Notes: generated by a model from the sequence alone, not told the origin. Counted from the first letter of the stretch, positions 28,641 to 36,885 are shown. The stretch: 64,000 bases of DNA from an uncultured delta proteobacterium (GCA_903843965.1 CAIMRY010000043.1:62001-126000); one strand, 5' to 3'. Numbers and translations: made by a program.

Positions 28641-28677
28641 TGCGCCTCCTCGTCGGTCATGATCGCCTGCTGTGGTT

Positions 28678-28800
28678 CTCGTCTGCCGTCGGTCTCGTCT
28701 GCCTTTGCTCGTCTGCCGTCGTTTTTGTCTGTCGCCACGCGCCGGGTGCCCCGATTCATCGTTTTCCGATTCGCCGCGCCCCGATTCATCATGCTCCGCA
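28678..28800. repeat. 16-bp-type degenerate repeats between the M16 and YbjQ-like genes
   Basis: Three to four copies of CTCGTCTGCCGTCGGT-like units at about 28678-28740 are followed by two or three copies of CCGATTCATC near 28750-28795. They occupy much of the 206-nt gap 28641-28846. No gene seen there. Confidence 0.75.
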
Positions 28801-28846
28801 CCCTGTAGCCCAATCCCGGCCCCCCTATCAAGGGGCGGGGCGCAGC

Positions 28847-31603
28847 CTACGGTTCGACCTGCACCACAAAGGCGTCGTCCCACTTGAGCACGGCGGCGGC
28901 AGCCGCGCGCACGTCCTCGGCGCTGACCTTCTGGGCGCGCTCCACCAGCTTCAGCTCCATGTCGCGCTCATAGCCCTGGACCAGGGCCGAGGCCGCCTCG
29001 CCGCTGCGGGAGTTGAGGGACTGGCGGTCCTGGTAGTACTCGCCGGAGAGCAGGTTCTTGGCGCGCGTCAGCTCGCCCGCAGGCAGGGGGCTGGTCCCGA
29101 TGTCCGCCGCAGCCTTGCGGAAGCCCGCCAGGGCCTGGGGCACCTTGTCCGGGTCGGTGGCGATGTAGAAGGCCATGAACCCGGCGTGCTTGCCCTGGGA
29201 CAAAAAGGCCGTGACCGTGTAGCCCAGGCCCTGCCTGTCGCGCATGTCGCGGAAGAGCAGGCCGCTTTGGCCCGCCAGGGCCGCGCGCAGCACCGAGAGC
29301 CGGGCGCTGGCCTCCTGGTCCTCCCGCCCGGGGCCCGGGAAGACCACCAGCAGGTGCGCCTGCTTGCGGCCCTTGAGCGAGAGCGTCTTGCTGGTCTTGG
29401 GATTCCAGGCCGGGGTGGCCAGGGTGTAGGCCTTTGGCTGCACGCGCAGCTCCTTTTCCAGGGCTAACGCAAAGGCCGTGACCGCGGCCTCGTCAAAGGT
29501 GCCGCAGACCGAGAGCACGAAGGGCTCGCGCGACTGCCTGGCCCAGAAGCCGCGGGTCTGGTCCGCAGTCATGCGCGCCACGTCCTGGGCCTGGCCCAGG
29601 CGCGTGTAGTTCTGCGGCGCGGTGGCGAAGAGGATGCCCGACAGGTTGCGGAAGAGCAGGCCGATGGGCTGGTCCTCGCTCTGCTTGATGGCGTTCAGCT
29701 GGTCCTCGCGGGCGCGGGCCAGCTCCTTTTCGGCAAAGGCCGGGCTGGTCAGCGCATCGCGCACCAGGCCCAGCATGTCTGCGCTGAAGCGGCTGGGGAA
29801 CTTGGCGCCGAGACTGAAGGTCTCGCCGCCGGTGCTCGCGCCCAGGCTGGCGGCGCGGTCGGCCAAAAAGTCCTCCACCTGGTTGGCGCTGAGCTTTTTT
29901 GTGCCCCGACCGAGCATGGAGGCCGTGAGCGCGGCCAGGCCCTGCTCCGAGGGCTTGAGCAGGCCGTTGCCGCCGGGCCAGGCCAGGGACAGGGCCGTGT
30001 AGGGCAGGGTCAGGTCGGGCTGGAACACCAGGGTGCCGCCGCCGGGCAGCTTGACCTGGCGCACGGCCAGGTTCTGCGTTGCCCCGGCCTGGGCCCGGGC
30101 TGCGGCCTTGGCCGGCCAGCGCTTGCCCAGCGCGGTCAGCAGCGGGGCCGTGTCCACGTTCACGCCCTTGGGCGTCAGCAGGGCCACGGCCAGGCGCTCG
30201 GGGCGGAAAAACTCGTCGTACAGGACGCGCAGCTGGGCGCGGTCCACCACGGCGATGCCCTGGAGGTAGTTGGCCTCGCCCTGGGGGCCGCCCTCAAAGG
30301 CGTACTCGTGGCTGATCTTGCTGGCCAGCCCGCCCAGGGTCTCCTTGGACAAGAACAGCCCGGCCTCGATGTTGGTGCGGGCCCTCGCCAGCTCCTGGCC
30401 GGTGATGGAGGCGGGGTCGAAGCTCCCCAGCTCGGTGATGAGCGCGTCCCAGAATTCCGGCAGCTTGTCCGCATCAAGCTCCGCGCCGATGACGAGCATG
30501 CCGGAGCGCTCCAGGTTGCTGCTGCCCACGCTGATGGAGTCCACCAGCCGCCTTTCGTACTTGAACTTCCGGTAGAAGCGCGAGGTGGAGTCGCCCCCGA
30601 GGATCTGGGCCAGCATGTCCAGCCCGGCCATCTTGGCCGAGAGGAAATCCGGCGCGGGAAAGGCCAGGGCCAGGTGCAGCTTGTTCCAGGGGCCGGGCAC
30701 CACGGTGATCTGCGGGCCGCTAGCGGCGGATATTGGCGCGGCAAAGGGCGCGGGCGGAACGATGCGGCCGGTGTTGGCCAGGCCGCCCAGCAGGCGCTCG
30801 GCCTCGGCCAGGACGTCTGCGGCCTTGACCCGGCCCACCACGCACAAAAGCATGTTCTGGGGCTGGTACAAGGGCGCGATGTAGGCGCGCATGGACTGGC
30901 TGGTCACGGCGCGCACGGTGTCGGTGAAGCCGATGATTGGCCACTCGTAGCTGGTGTTTTTCCAGAGCATGGCCTGCAGGGTCTGGAAGAGCATGCTGTC
31001 CGGGGAGTCCTGGCCGCGCTTGAGTTCGGCCAGCACGACCTCCTTCTCGCTGGTCAGCTCCTTGGGGTCCAGGGTGGGTCGCAGGGTCATGTCGACCACG
31101 GTGGCCAGGCCCAGCCTCCAGGCCTGGTCCGGCACCTCGACATAGTAGCTGGTGCTGTCGAAGCTGGTGCCCGCGTTCAGGCTGCCGCCTGCGGCCTCGA
31201 TGCGCCGGGCCACCTCGCCTGGGGCCATCTGGTTCGGGCCGGGGTCTCCCGCGCCCTTGAAGACCATGTGCTCCAGCACGTGGCTGATGCCCGCCTGGGC
31301 CGGGGTCTCGTAGGCCGAGCCCGCGTGCACCAGGATGCGGATGTTGACCAGGGGGAAGCGGTCGTCCTCGCGCACCAGCACGGTCATGCCGTTTTTCAGG
31401 CGCACCAGGGTGTCGGCCCGGCTCAGGTCGGTTGCCGGGGGGATGGACGGGGTTGCGGGTTGGATTTCGGGTTGGGCGACGGCCTGAGCCGCTGCCTGAG
31501 GATATTTGGCGGGTTTATGGCGGGCGGCTGGTGCGCTGGCGGCGCAGAAAAGGACAAGCGCAAGGGCGAGCACAGGGGCGGACCGGAACAGGATGCGGCG
31601 CAT
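28847..31603 (-). CDS. M16-family zinc metallopeptidase, double-domain, exported
   Basis: A 918-residue insulinase/pitrilysin-type protein with a signal peptide (RILFRSAPVLALALVLFCAASAPAA) and a Pro/Ala/Gln-rich linker. The first M16 domain carries the inverted zinc motif HVLEHMVFKG (~107) with the downstream EAAGGSLNAGTSFDSTSYY segment. A second, inactive-type M16 domain follows (LTLPYTALSLAWPGGNGL onward), and the pattern of lobes repeats to the C-terminus. Such periplasmic proteases degrade peptides. AAGGAGTTCCC precedes the ATG at 31603. Monocistronic. Confidence 0.92.
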   Translation of the reverse strand: MRRILFRSAPVLALALVLFCAASAPAARHKPAKYPQAAAQAVAQPEIQPATPSIPPATDLSRADTLVRLKNGMTVLVREDDRFPLVNIRILVHAGSAYETPAQAGISHVLEHMVFKGAGDPGPNQMAPGEVARRIEAAGGSLNAGTSFDSTSYYVEVPDQAWRLGLATVVDMTLRPTLDPKELTSEKEVVLAELKRGQDSPDSMLFQTLQAMLWKNTSYEWPIIGFTDTVRAVTSQSMRAYIAPLYQPQNMLLCVVGRVKAADVLAEAERLLGGLANTGRIVPPAPFAAPISAASGPQITVVPGPWNKLHLALAFPAPDFLSAKMAGLDMLAQILGGDSTSRFYRKFKYERRLVDSISVGSSNLERSGMLVIGAELDADKLPEFWDALITELGSFDPASITGQELARARTNIEAGLFLSKETLGGLASKISHEYAFEGGPQGEANYLQGIAVVDRAQLRVLYDEFFRPERLAVALLTPKGVNVDTAPLLTALGKRWPAKAAARAQAGATQNLAVRQVKLPGGGTLVFQPDLTLPYTALSLAWPGGNGLLKPSEQGLAALTASMLGRGTKKLSANQVEDFLADRAASLGASTGGETFSLGAKFPSRFSADMLGLVRDALTSPAFAEKELARAREDQLNAIKQSEDQPIGLLFRNLSGILFATAPQNYTRLGQAQDVARMTADQTRGFWARQSREPFVLSVCGTFDEAAVTAFALALEKELRVQPKAYTLATPAWNPKTSKTLSLKGRKQAHLLVVFPGPGREDQEASARLSVLRAALAGQSGLLFRDMRDRQGLGYTVTAFLSQGKHAGFMAFYIATDPDKVPQALAGFRKAAADIGTSPLPAGELTRAKNLLSGEYYQDRQSLNSRSGEAASALVQGYERDMELKLVERAQKVSAEDVRAAAAAVLKWDDAFVVQVEP

Positions 31604-31958
31604 GGGAACTCCTTGGGCATGGGCGCTCTGGGCGGGCGCGGTCGTTGGAAGCGTTGAGCGGTCGCAATAAGGACGCGGCACAGGTGCTTGTCGGCGCACT
31701 CTGATGACAGCCGCGCGGCAGGTTGACAAGATAAGCCCGACCGGGCCCCGGGGCAAGGGGTGTATTCCGGCGCTGTTTCTGCCCCGCAAGAAAGGGCCGG
31801 GCCGGGAGGGTGTTCCCCCCTGCGGCCCGGCGCTGTGGTTGTGTCGTCGTGCTTGTGTTGCGGATGTTCTGGCGCGGCGTGCGGATGCGGGAACGCTGCG
31901 GGCTCCCGGAACCGCGCGCGTCAGCCCCTGGTGAGCTTCTCGACTGTTGGCCGGTTCT

Positions 31959-31990
31959 CAGCCGATGGACAGCCGATCAGCCGATGAACA
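31959..31990. repeat. Short CAGCCGATG repeat over a stop codon
   Basis: Three copies of CAGCCGAT(GGA/GAA) lie across the stop codon (31977-31979) of the small membrane protein gene. The last copy codes its final residues. Confidence 0.65.
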
Positions 31991-32297
31991 GATAAAACGC
32001 GGCGATGATCACGCAGCCGAGCAGGAACCCGCCCGCCACGGCCTTGACCACGGTGTCGTCGCCGATGGCCGGGCCCTGGCCGTTGTTGCTCCTGGCCAGC
32101 AGCAGGCCCAGGGCCAGGAAGAGCAGGACGGCGAACAGGCCGTGCGTCACCCAGTGGTGCACAGTGATGGTCTTCATGAACTTGAGCAGGCCTTCGTTGG
32201 TCTCCTTGACCACGACCAGCAGGGCGCTGGCGACGCAGGTGACGGCGGCGGACAGGCCAAAGGCGCGGGTCTGGGCATTGAGGGTGGATGTCGTCAT
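31977..32297 (-). CDS. Small three-helix membrane protein, function unknown
   Basis: A 106-residue protein with three predicted membrane helices: AFGLSAAVTCVASALLVVVK, HHWVTHGLFAVLLFLALGLLL and AVAGGFLLGCVIIAAFYLFIG. A TVHHWVTHG cluster of three His at the membrane face could bind metal or heme. It lies 4 nt downstream of the other membrane gene, so the two form an operon and probably one complex. I do not recognise the family. Confidence 0.75.
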   Translation of the reverse strand: MTTSTLNAQTRAFGLSAAVTCVASALLVVVKETNEGLLKFMKTITVHHWVTHGLFAVLLFLALGLLLARSNNGQGPAIGDDTVVKAVAGGFLLGCVIIAAFYLFIG

Positions 32298-32301
32298 GGC
32301 G

Positions 32302-32766
32302 TTAACCTCCTACCACGGGAAGCAGTGCGACCTTGGCCCCCATGCTGATGATTGCGCCAGCTCCCTCCACGCCCACCCCGGTGAGCACGAGCAGGGCGGC
32401 GATCCACAGCACGAGCCTGCGCGCGCCCTTGGAGCCGACGAGGTCATTGCCTGCGGCGATGGGCAGGAATGTGGCCAAAAGCAGCAGGCCCATGAGCACG
32501 TGCTCCTTGGTCTCCATGAAGAAATCGTGGGCAAAAGGCCACGGGCCCTTGAGGATGTAGCCCTTTTCCGGCGCATAGTGCACCACGTACCAGTAGCCGC
32601 CGATGAGGTACGTGACCCACATGAGCAGGGCCACGAACCGGCTCATGAGCCGGATGCGGTTCAGGTTCATGGAGCAGGCGCTCAGGGTGTCGACATACAC
32701 GAAGCCTGCGGCCAGGATGAAGAACATTCCCAGGAGTGCGTGCAGCATCAAAATGGCAAGCGTCAT
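32302..32766 (-). CDS. Four-helix membrane protein, possibly heme-binding, function unknown
   Basis: A 154-residue protein with four likely membrane helices and His residues near helix ends: HALLGMFF (~9), WYVVHYAPEKG (~63), FAHDFFMETKEHVLMG (~79 and 88). The arrangement recalls small cytochrome-b-like or heme-exchange proteins, but no family is recognised. TTAAGGAGC precedes the ATG at 32766. The first gene of a two-gene operon, with an unusually long repeat-free leader and palindromic AT-rich sites 165-200 nt upstream. Confidence 0.75.
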   Translation of the reverse strand: MTLAILMLHALLGMFFILAAGFVYVDTLSACSMNLNRIRLMSRFVALLMWVTYLIGGYWYVVHYAPEKGYILKGPWPFAHDFFMETKEHVLMGLLLLATFLPIAAGNDLVGSKGARRLVLWIAALLVLTGVGVEGAGAIISMGAKVALLPVVGG

Positions 32767-32930
32767 TGCTTTGCTCCTTAAATTGCTGATGCTTTGGGCC
32801 TTGAGGCGCGTGGTGGCGGGCCGGAAGGCGTTGGTTGCGGGGTGCCGAGGGAAGCACACTTGTTTCGAGGGGCTGGTGTCGTGCCGGTTTGCCTCCTTGC
32901 GCGCCGGTGAGCGTGCATGCGGCTCCAAGT

Positions 32931-32964
32931 AAGTGTTCACTTGCTGCTGTGTTGTATATAACAC
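32931..32964. promoter_or_regulatory. Two palindromes upstream of the membrane-protein pair
   Basis: AAGTGTTCACTT-type dyad at 32931-32942 and GTGTT-GTATAT-AACAC at 32949-32964 lie 7 nt apart in an AT-rich island within very GC-rich DNA. The second contains TATATA/TATACA, a possible -10 on the minus strand. The arrangement looks like an operator/promoter for the operon starting at 32766. The regulator is unknown. Confidence 0.5.
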
Positions 32965-33090
32965 TGTATGCGCCTTTTGGGAAGACTGGAGAAAATTTTT
33001 TTTGCACCCTCGCACCCAGGCCGGAGAATCGTGCAGACAGCAACCAGCCGGGCCGCCAGCCAAGAGCCGGGCAGCAAGCCTGCATTCGGA

Positions 33091-33290
33091 CAGCCAGCCC
33101 GCAGTCGGCCAACCGGACAGCCAGCCGGACAGCCAGCCGAGCCGCCAGTGGACCGGCAGAAAAGTGGCAGAGGACGCCGGTCAGCCAGCCCGCAGTCGGC
33201 CAATCGGACAGCCTGCAGCCAGCCTGTTGGCGGCCAGCCGGAGTCCCAGGCGGCGCGAGCGGCGGGCAGGGGCGGCGGACCGGGCGGAAA
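33091..33290. repeat. CAGCCGGACAGC-type array with a second-order duplication
   Basis: About 200 bp made of ~12-nt units around CCAGCCGGACAG. A 32-bp block at 33091-33122 recurs at 33182-33213 with one change, so a larger segment has also duplicated. The whole gap 32767-33321 (555 nt) holds no convincing gene beyond this array and the palindromes at 32.93 kb. Confidence 0.8.
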
Positions 33291-33321
33291 GGAACATTGA
33301 CCGCCGCAGGCTGCGCGCCTA

Positions 33322-34353
33322 TTGCTGGCGAAAATGCTGGGGAAGGCTGTGGCCTTCCGGGGAGGTTGTGTGCGTCACCCCTTGTTGCGCCTGGGTTTGG
33401 TCAACGCGTTGCTGACCGCAGCGCTGGCCGCAGCGCTGGCCGCAGCACTTGTGATCTTGCCGCCTCCGGCCAGAGCGGGCGATGGTGCGGGGGCGCTGCC
33501 TTTGCTGGCACAGCCGGAGGCGCTGCTCGACCTGGCCGTGCTGCGCGCCGCCTATCCCGGCGCAATACATGGACTGGAGCAAGGACCTGCAGGGCGGCTC
33601 GACCTTGTGCTGACCAGCGGCCAGCGGCTGCCGTATGATGATGGCCGAATTGCCGACGGACGAATGGAAGACGGTCGAATGGACGGCGGTCGCATGGCCG
33701 ACGGTCGAGTGGAAGGCGACCGAATGGACGACGCCAGCCAGGCCCTGGAGAATCCTGACATCCGCACCATGCTGGCCCAGGTCTACCCCCTGGGCCCGGT
33801 GGACGCGGTCCTGGCCCGCCTGGAGCCTGGCTTCGACCCTGGACGCGCGCGCGCGCAGGCGCTGTTCACCGCGCTGTATGGCGCAAGCGAGGCCGCTGTG
33901 CGCGCGAACTGCGAGGCCGTGCGCTTTGACGGCAAGGCCGTGGCCTTCAACGTCCGGCACGGCGCGGCCCAGGCGCTTATGCGGGTCTGGGGGCGCATCG
34001 CGGCGCTTTTGCCGCGCCACCCGGAGTGGGGCGCGGTGCTGCGGCCCCTGGGCGGAACCCTGGCCTGGCGGCGCATCGCGGGCACCACGCGGCTGAGCAT
34101 GCACTCCTTTGGCATCGCCCTGGACCTGAACCCGCACCTGCCGTACTGGCGCACCTTCCCCGGAGAAGAGGGCGATCTGGAGGCCATCACCCGGCGGCGC
34201 AGCGGGTTTCCGCCGGAGATTCTGGCCGCCTTCGAGGCCGAGGGCTTCATCTGGGGCGGCAAGTGGGCCAGCTTCGACCTTATGCACTTCGAGTACCGGC
34301 CCGAGATGCTCCTGAAGGCCCGGGTCCTGGCCGGGCAGGTCAGCCTGCCCTGA
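33322..34353 (+). CDS. M15-family D-alanyl-D-alanine carboxypeptidase-like protein with an in-frame repeat
   Basis: An exported zinc peptidase-like protein (up to 343 residues) of the M15 (VanY/M15C) type that trims peptidoglycan stem peptides. The signal segment is GLVNALLTAALAAALAAALVILPPPARA. Zinc-site motifs are SMHSFGIALDLNPH (~258, HxxxxxxD) and FDLMHFEYRPE (~325, HFE). Residues ~107-137 are six 5-residue units (DGRMx) coded by a 15-nt array. The ATG at 33322 has no ribosome site; a GTG at 33370 with GGAGG just upstream gives a cleaner signal peptide and may be the real start. Confidence 0.82.
   Translation: MLAKMLGKAVAFRGGCVRHPLLRLGLVNALLTAALAAALAAALVILPPPARAGDGAGALPLLAQPEALLDLAVLRAAYPGAIHGLEQGPAGRLDLVLTSGQRLPYDDGRIADGRMEDGRMDGGRMADGRVEGDRMDDASQALENPDIRTMLAQVYPLGPVDAVLARLEPGFDPGRARAQALFTALYGASEAAVRANCEAVRFDGKAVAFNVRHGAAQALMRVWGRIAALLPRHPEWGAVLRPLGGTLAWRRIAGTTRLSMHSFGIALDLNPHLPYWRTFPGEEGDLEAITRRRSGFPPEILAAFEAEGFIWGGKWASFDLMHFEYRPEMLLKARVLAGQVSLP
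33645..33735 (+). repeat. In-frame 15-bp array inside the M15 peptidase gene
   Basis: Six 15-nt units of the type GACGGTCGAATGGAC code DGRIA, DGRME, DGRMD, GGRMA, DGRVE and GDRMD. The period keeps the frame. Confidence 0.92.
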
Positions 34354-34362
34354 GCCTGGGCC

Positions 34363-34492
34363 CGGTTGGATCGTCTAGTTGGACAGTCCGGTTGGACAGC
34401 CCGGTTGGATGGTCCAAATGGACAGCCCGGCTGAATCGTCCGGTTGGATGGTCTTGCGGCCTGGCCCGGCTGGAGAATCTGGCTGGTCCGGT
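34363..34492. repeat. 13-bp tandem array downstream of the M15 gene
   Basis: About ten consecutive 13-nt units of the type CGGTTGGATGGTC, the first seven well conserved, begin 10 nt after the stop codon at 34353. They fill the gap to the next gene at 34530. Confidence 0.92.
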
Positions 34493-34529
34493 TTGACGGC
34501 GCGGCGTCCGGCGCGCGCAGGAGGCCCCC

Positions 34530-34970
34530 ATGCCGCCCTTCTTAACCGAGAACCCCGCGACCCTGCTGCTGCTGGCCGACGTGGTGCTGGCGGCGCACAT
34601 GGCGTTGGCGCTGTTCCTGGCCCTCGGGCTGGCCGCCATCTGGCTGGGCCATCTGCTGGGTGACAGGCGGGGCTGGGGCTTTGTGCGGGGCCGGGTGTTC
34701 CGGCTCACGCATCTGGCCGGCATGTGCGTGGTGGCGCTGGAGTCCGTGCTGGGCCTGGCCTGCCCGCTGACGGACCTGGAGGCGGCGCTGCGCGTCGCGG
34801 CCCAGCCGATCCCAGGGGCGGCCGCCTATCGTGGCGGGTGCGTGGCCCTTTGGCTGGGGCGCATCCTGTTCTACGACTTCGACGAGCGGGTGTTCACGGC
34901 GGCGTATCTGGCGGCCCTGGGGCTGACGCTTTTGGCCTGGCGGGTGGTCAGGGTGCGGCGCAAGGGCTGA
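34530..34970 (+). CDS. DUF2784-like membrane protein
   Basis: A 146-residue inner-membrane protein with four hydrophobic helices. The pattern LLLADVVLAAHMALALFLALGL ... HLAGMCVVALESVLGLACPLTDLE ... RILFYDFDERVFTAAYLAALGLTLLAW matches the DUF2784 family (an ExxxGxxCPLT motif and YD segment). Function unknown. AGGAGG lies 5 nt before the ATG. It may be co-transcribed with the M15 gene across the 13-bp array. Confidence 0.75.
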   Translation: MPPFLTENPATLLLLADVVLAAHMALALFLALGLAAIWLGHLLGDRRGWGFVRGRVFRLTHLAGMCVVALESVLGLACPLTDLEAALRVAAQPIPGAAAYRGGCVALWLGRILFYDFDERVFTAAYLAALGLTLLAWRVVRVRRKG

Positions 34971-34994
34971 GGACCGGGGGCTGAGGGCTGGGAG

Positions 34995-35059
34995 CTGAGG
35001 CTAAAGTCTGAGGCTAAAGTCTGAGGCGAATGTCTGATGCCAATGGCTGATGCCAAAGA
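34995..35059. repeat. 13-bp tandem array downstream of the DUF2784-like gene
   Basis: Five consecutive 13-nt units (CTGAGGCTAAAGT twice exactly, then variants) start 25 nt after the stop codon at 34970 and end 32 nt before the convergent methyltransferase stop at 35091. Confidence 0.92.
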
Positions 35060-35090
35060 CTGATGGTTGCAGCGCGCGGGAAATCCGGGT

Positions 35091-35843
35091 CTATTGCCCG
35101 GCGGGCCTCACGGCCACGAGCATGTCCTGGCCGTTTTCGCCGCCCTCGCGCCCGCACCAGCGCCCAGGCACCAGCTTCGCTGGCGTCAGACCCTCGCGTG
35201 CGAGCATGGCCCGCACCAGCGTCTCCTCATAGGCCACGGCGTCCTCCTTGCTGGCCGGATCGGCCACCCAGAATTGGCCGTAGCGCCGGGTGAAGTGCGG
35301 GTTGCTGCGGCCCTGGGCCAGCAGCGTGCGCACTGCGTCGTTCATCAGATAATACGTGGCGAACATGCGCCCGCCAGGGGCCAGCACGCGCGCGGTCTCG
35401 GCCAGGTACCCGGCCATGTCCGCAGGCAGCATGTGCGTGAACACGGAGACCAGCACCACCAGGTCGAAGCTGGCGTCGGCGTAGGGGAAGCGGAAGCTCT
35501 CGGCGCTTGTGCTCGCGCCGGGGTTGTACACGCCGCTGAACACGTCCACCGTGCGGAACTCGAAGTTCGGCAGGCGCGGGGCCAGGTTCTCGCGGCACCA
35601 GTCCACGCCCGGCGGGAAGGTGTCGAAGCCGTGGTAGCTGCCCTGGGCGTTCAGGTACTGGGCCAGGCCCCAGGCCGCGCGGCCAGCGCCGCAGCCCACG
35701 TCGAGCACGCGCTCGTGGGGCTGCACTCCTGCGTGGCGGATGAAGAAGTTAAGCAGCATGCGCGCGCTCTCTGCATAGTCGCCACCGCCAAAGCAGATGC
35801 TCAGGTCCGGGTGCGGCACGGGCAGGGCGGTTGGCGCGGGCAT
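35091..35843 (-). CDS. Class I SAM-dependent methyltransferase
   Basis: A 250-residue cytosolic methyltransferase. Motif I is RVLDVGCGAGRAAWGLAQYL (~45-64), followed by HGFDTFPPGVDWCRENL, FPYADASFDLVVLVSVFTHM and LAETARVLAPGGRMFATYY, the Methyltransf_11/25 pattern. Substrate unknown. The frame opens further upstream to a possible ATG at 35981, but the ATG at 35843 has GGAG at the right distance and matches the domain start. It is divergent from the toxin-antitoxin-like operon at 36 kb. Confidence 0.82.
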   Translation of the reverse strand: MPAPTALPVPHPDLSICFGGGDYAESARMLLNFFIRHAGVQPHERVLDVGCGAGRAAWGLAQYLNAQGSYHGFDTFPPGVDWCRENLAPRLPNFEFRTVDVFSGVYNPGASTSAESFRFPYADASFDLVVLVSVFTHMLPADMAGYLAETARVLAPGGRMFATYYLMNDAVRTLLAQGRSNPHFTRRYGQFWVADPASKEDAVAYEETLVRAMLAREGLTPAKLVPGRWCGREGGENGQDMLVAVRPAGQ

Positions 35844-35992
35844 GGGCGGCTCCGGCTGGTTGATTGGGCGCGGGCGGAATGGATTGCCGCCGCAGGGGTG
35901 GAAGCAAGGATCGGGCCAGGGGGGAGGTGCCGCTTGTGTCGCCTGGGTCTGTCTGGCGTTGACCGCGAGTTCAAAGGTCATAACCGAGCCGG

Positions 35993-36021
35993 TTGACACG
36001 GTGCAACTATTGCACTATTTT
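35993..36021 (+). promoter_or_regulatory. Strong promoter with a perfect palindrome between -35 and -10
   Basis: TTGACA (35993-35998), a 17-nt spacer and TATTTT (36016-36021) form a near-consensus sigma-70 promoter. The spacer contains GTGCAA-CTA-TTGCAC (36001-36015), a perfect 6-bp-arm dyad ending just before the -10 box. A repressor bound there would block RNA polymerase. The HTH protein coded downstream is the obvious candidate. The predicted start of transcription (~36028) falls on the first gene's ATG, so the mRNA may be leaderless. Confidence 0.75.
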
Positions 36022-36026
36022 GGGGT

Positions 36027-36254
36027 ATGGGAACACTTCTCCGGGTCGGGAAATTCCGCGTCGCGATGCACGTCAATGACCACAATCCGGCGCATGTCCA
36101 TGTGTCCGGCCCGGACTTCGAACTGCTGGTGTTTCTGGACGATATGACCGTTGAGGGCACTGCGGCAGAAGCCCGCGCCGCCGCAGAAGCGCTTGCATGG
36201 ATCGAGGCCAACCGGCTTCAGCTCTTGGAGCGCTGGGCAAGGGAGCATGCATGA
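36027..36254 (+). CDS. DUF4160 protein, first gene of a toxin-antitoxin-like pair
   Basis: A 75-residue protein with the DUF4160 pattern (RVGKFRVAMHVNDHNPAHVHVSGPDFE, then a helical EARAAAEALAWIEANRLQLLERW tail). DUF4160 genes commonly pair with DUF2442 genes in arrangements that look like toxin-antitoxin modules. Biochemical function is not known to me. There is no Shine-Dalgarno sequence; the promoter placement suggests a leaderless start at 36027. Its stop overlaps the next gene's ATG (ATGA), so the two are coupled. Confidence 0.82.
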   Translation: MGTLLRVGKFRVAMHVNDHNPAHVHVSGPDFELLVFLDDMTVEGTAAEARAAAEALAWIEANRLQLLERWAREHA

Positions 36255-36739
36255 AGAGGACACGCAAGGGCATCTTTGAGCCCCGCCGCATCGCCGCCGT
36301 GGCTATTGGCCACCAGGGGCGCGCCGTCACTGTCACCTGGGCGGATAGTGGAACGTCCACCATTGACCTCATGCCTTGGATTATGGGCGGCAAGCTCGCG
36401 CGGCTTCTTGACCAGGCGTATTTTGCCAAGGCCGCCGTGGGCGAATACGGCTGGTCCATCGCCTGGGGCGGGGAGGAAATCGAAATCGACTCCGTGCACC
36501 TGCAAATGCTCGCGGCAGAACAGCGCGGGCTTGTCTACTCCCCGGACGGCATGAAGCGCTGGCGGGGCCGCTTCGGCTTGACCCTGGATGCTGCCGCCGC
36601 CGCCCTCGGGCTGTCTCGGCGCACCGTGGCCTACTACGAGGCCGGGGAGAAGCCCATTCCCAAGGCGGTTGCCCTGGCCTGCAAGGGCTATGGGGATCTG
36701 GTGAATGACCCCGTGGCGCTCGGGGGCGTTGGGAGCTGA
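36251..36739 (+). CDS. DUF2442 fused to an XRE-type HTH, probable antitoxin/autoregulator
   Basis: A 162-residue two-domain protein. Residues ~10-85 match DUF2442 (RIAAVAIGHQGRAVTVTWADSGTSTIDLMPWI ... GWSIAWGGEEIEIDSVHLQML). Residues ~100-145 form an XRE-like helix-turn-helix (WRGRFGLTLDAAAAALGLSRRTVAYYEAGEKPIP). The DNA-binding domain and the palindromic promoter upstream suggest it represses its own operon. The start ATG at 36251 overlaps the DUF4160 stop by 4 nt. Base composition is native-like (high GC), unlike the TcmP gene that follows. Confidence 0.82.
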   Translation: MKRTRKGIFEPRRIAAVAIGHQGRAVTVTWADSGTSTIDLMPWIMGGKLARLLDQAYFAKAAVGEYGWSIAWGGEEIEIDSVHLQMLAAEQRGLVYSPDGMKRWRGRFGLTLDAAAAALGLSRRTVAYYEAGEKPIPKAVALACKGYGDLVNDPVALGGVGS

Positions 36740-36837
36740 CGCGCGGCGGAGGGCTTCCGGCGGGTGGTGGAGGCGGAGCGGGTGGTGCTGGTGGGGGGAT
36801 TGGCTTCTGATCACTGGTAATGTATCGTGTGCATGTT

Positions 36838-36866
36838 TTGGATTTGCCCTGGCGTGGACGTATATT
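36838..36866 (+). promoter_or_regulatory. Putative promoter of the TcmP/DUF5131 operon
   Basis: TTGGAT (36838-36843), a 17-nt spacer and TATATT (36861-36866) precede an AAGGAG box (36874-36879) and the GTG start at 36886. The -35 is weak; the -10 is good. Confidence 0.45.
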
Positions 36867-36885
36867 CACCCATAAGGAGTCCAGC

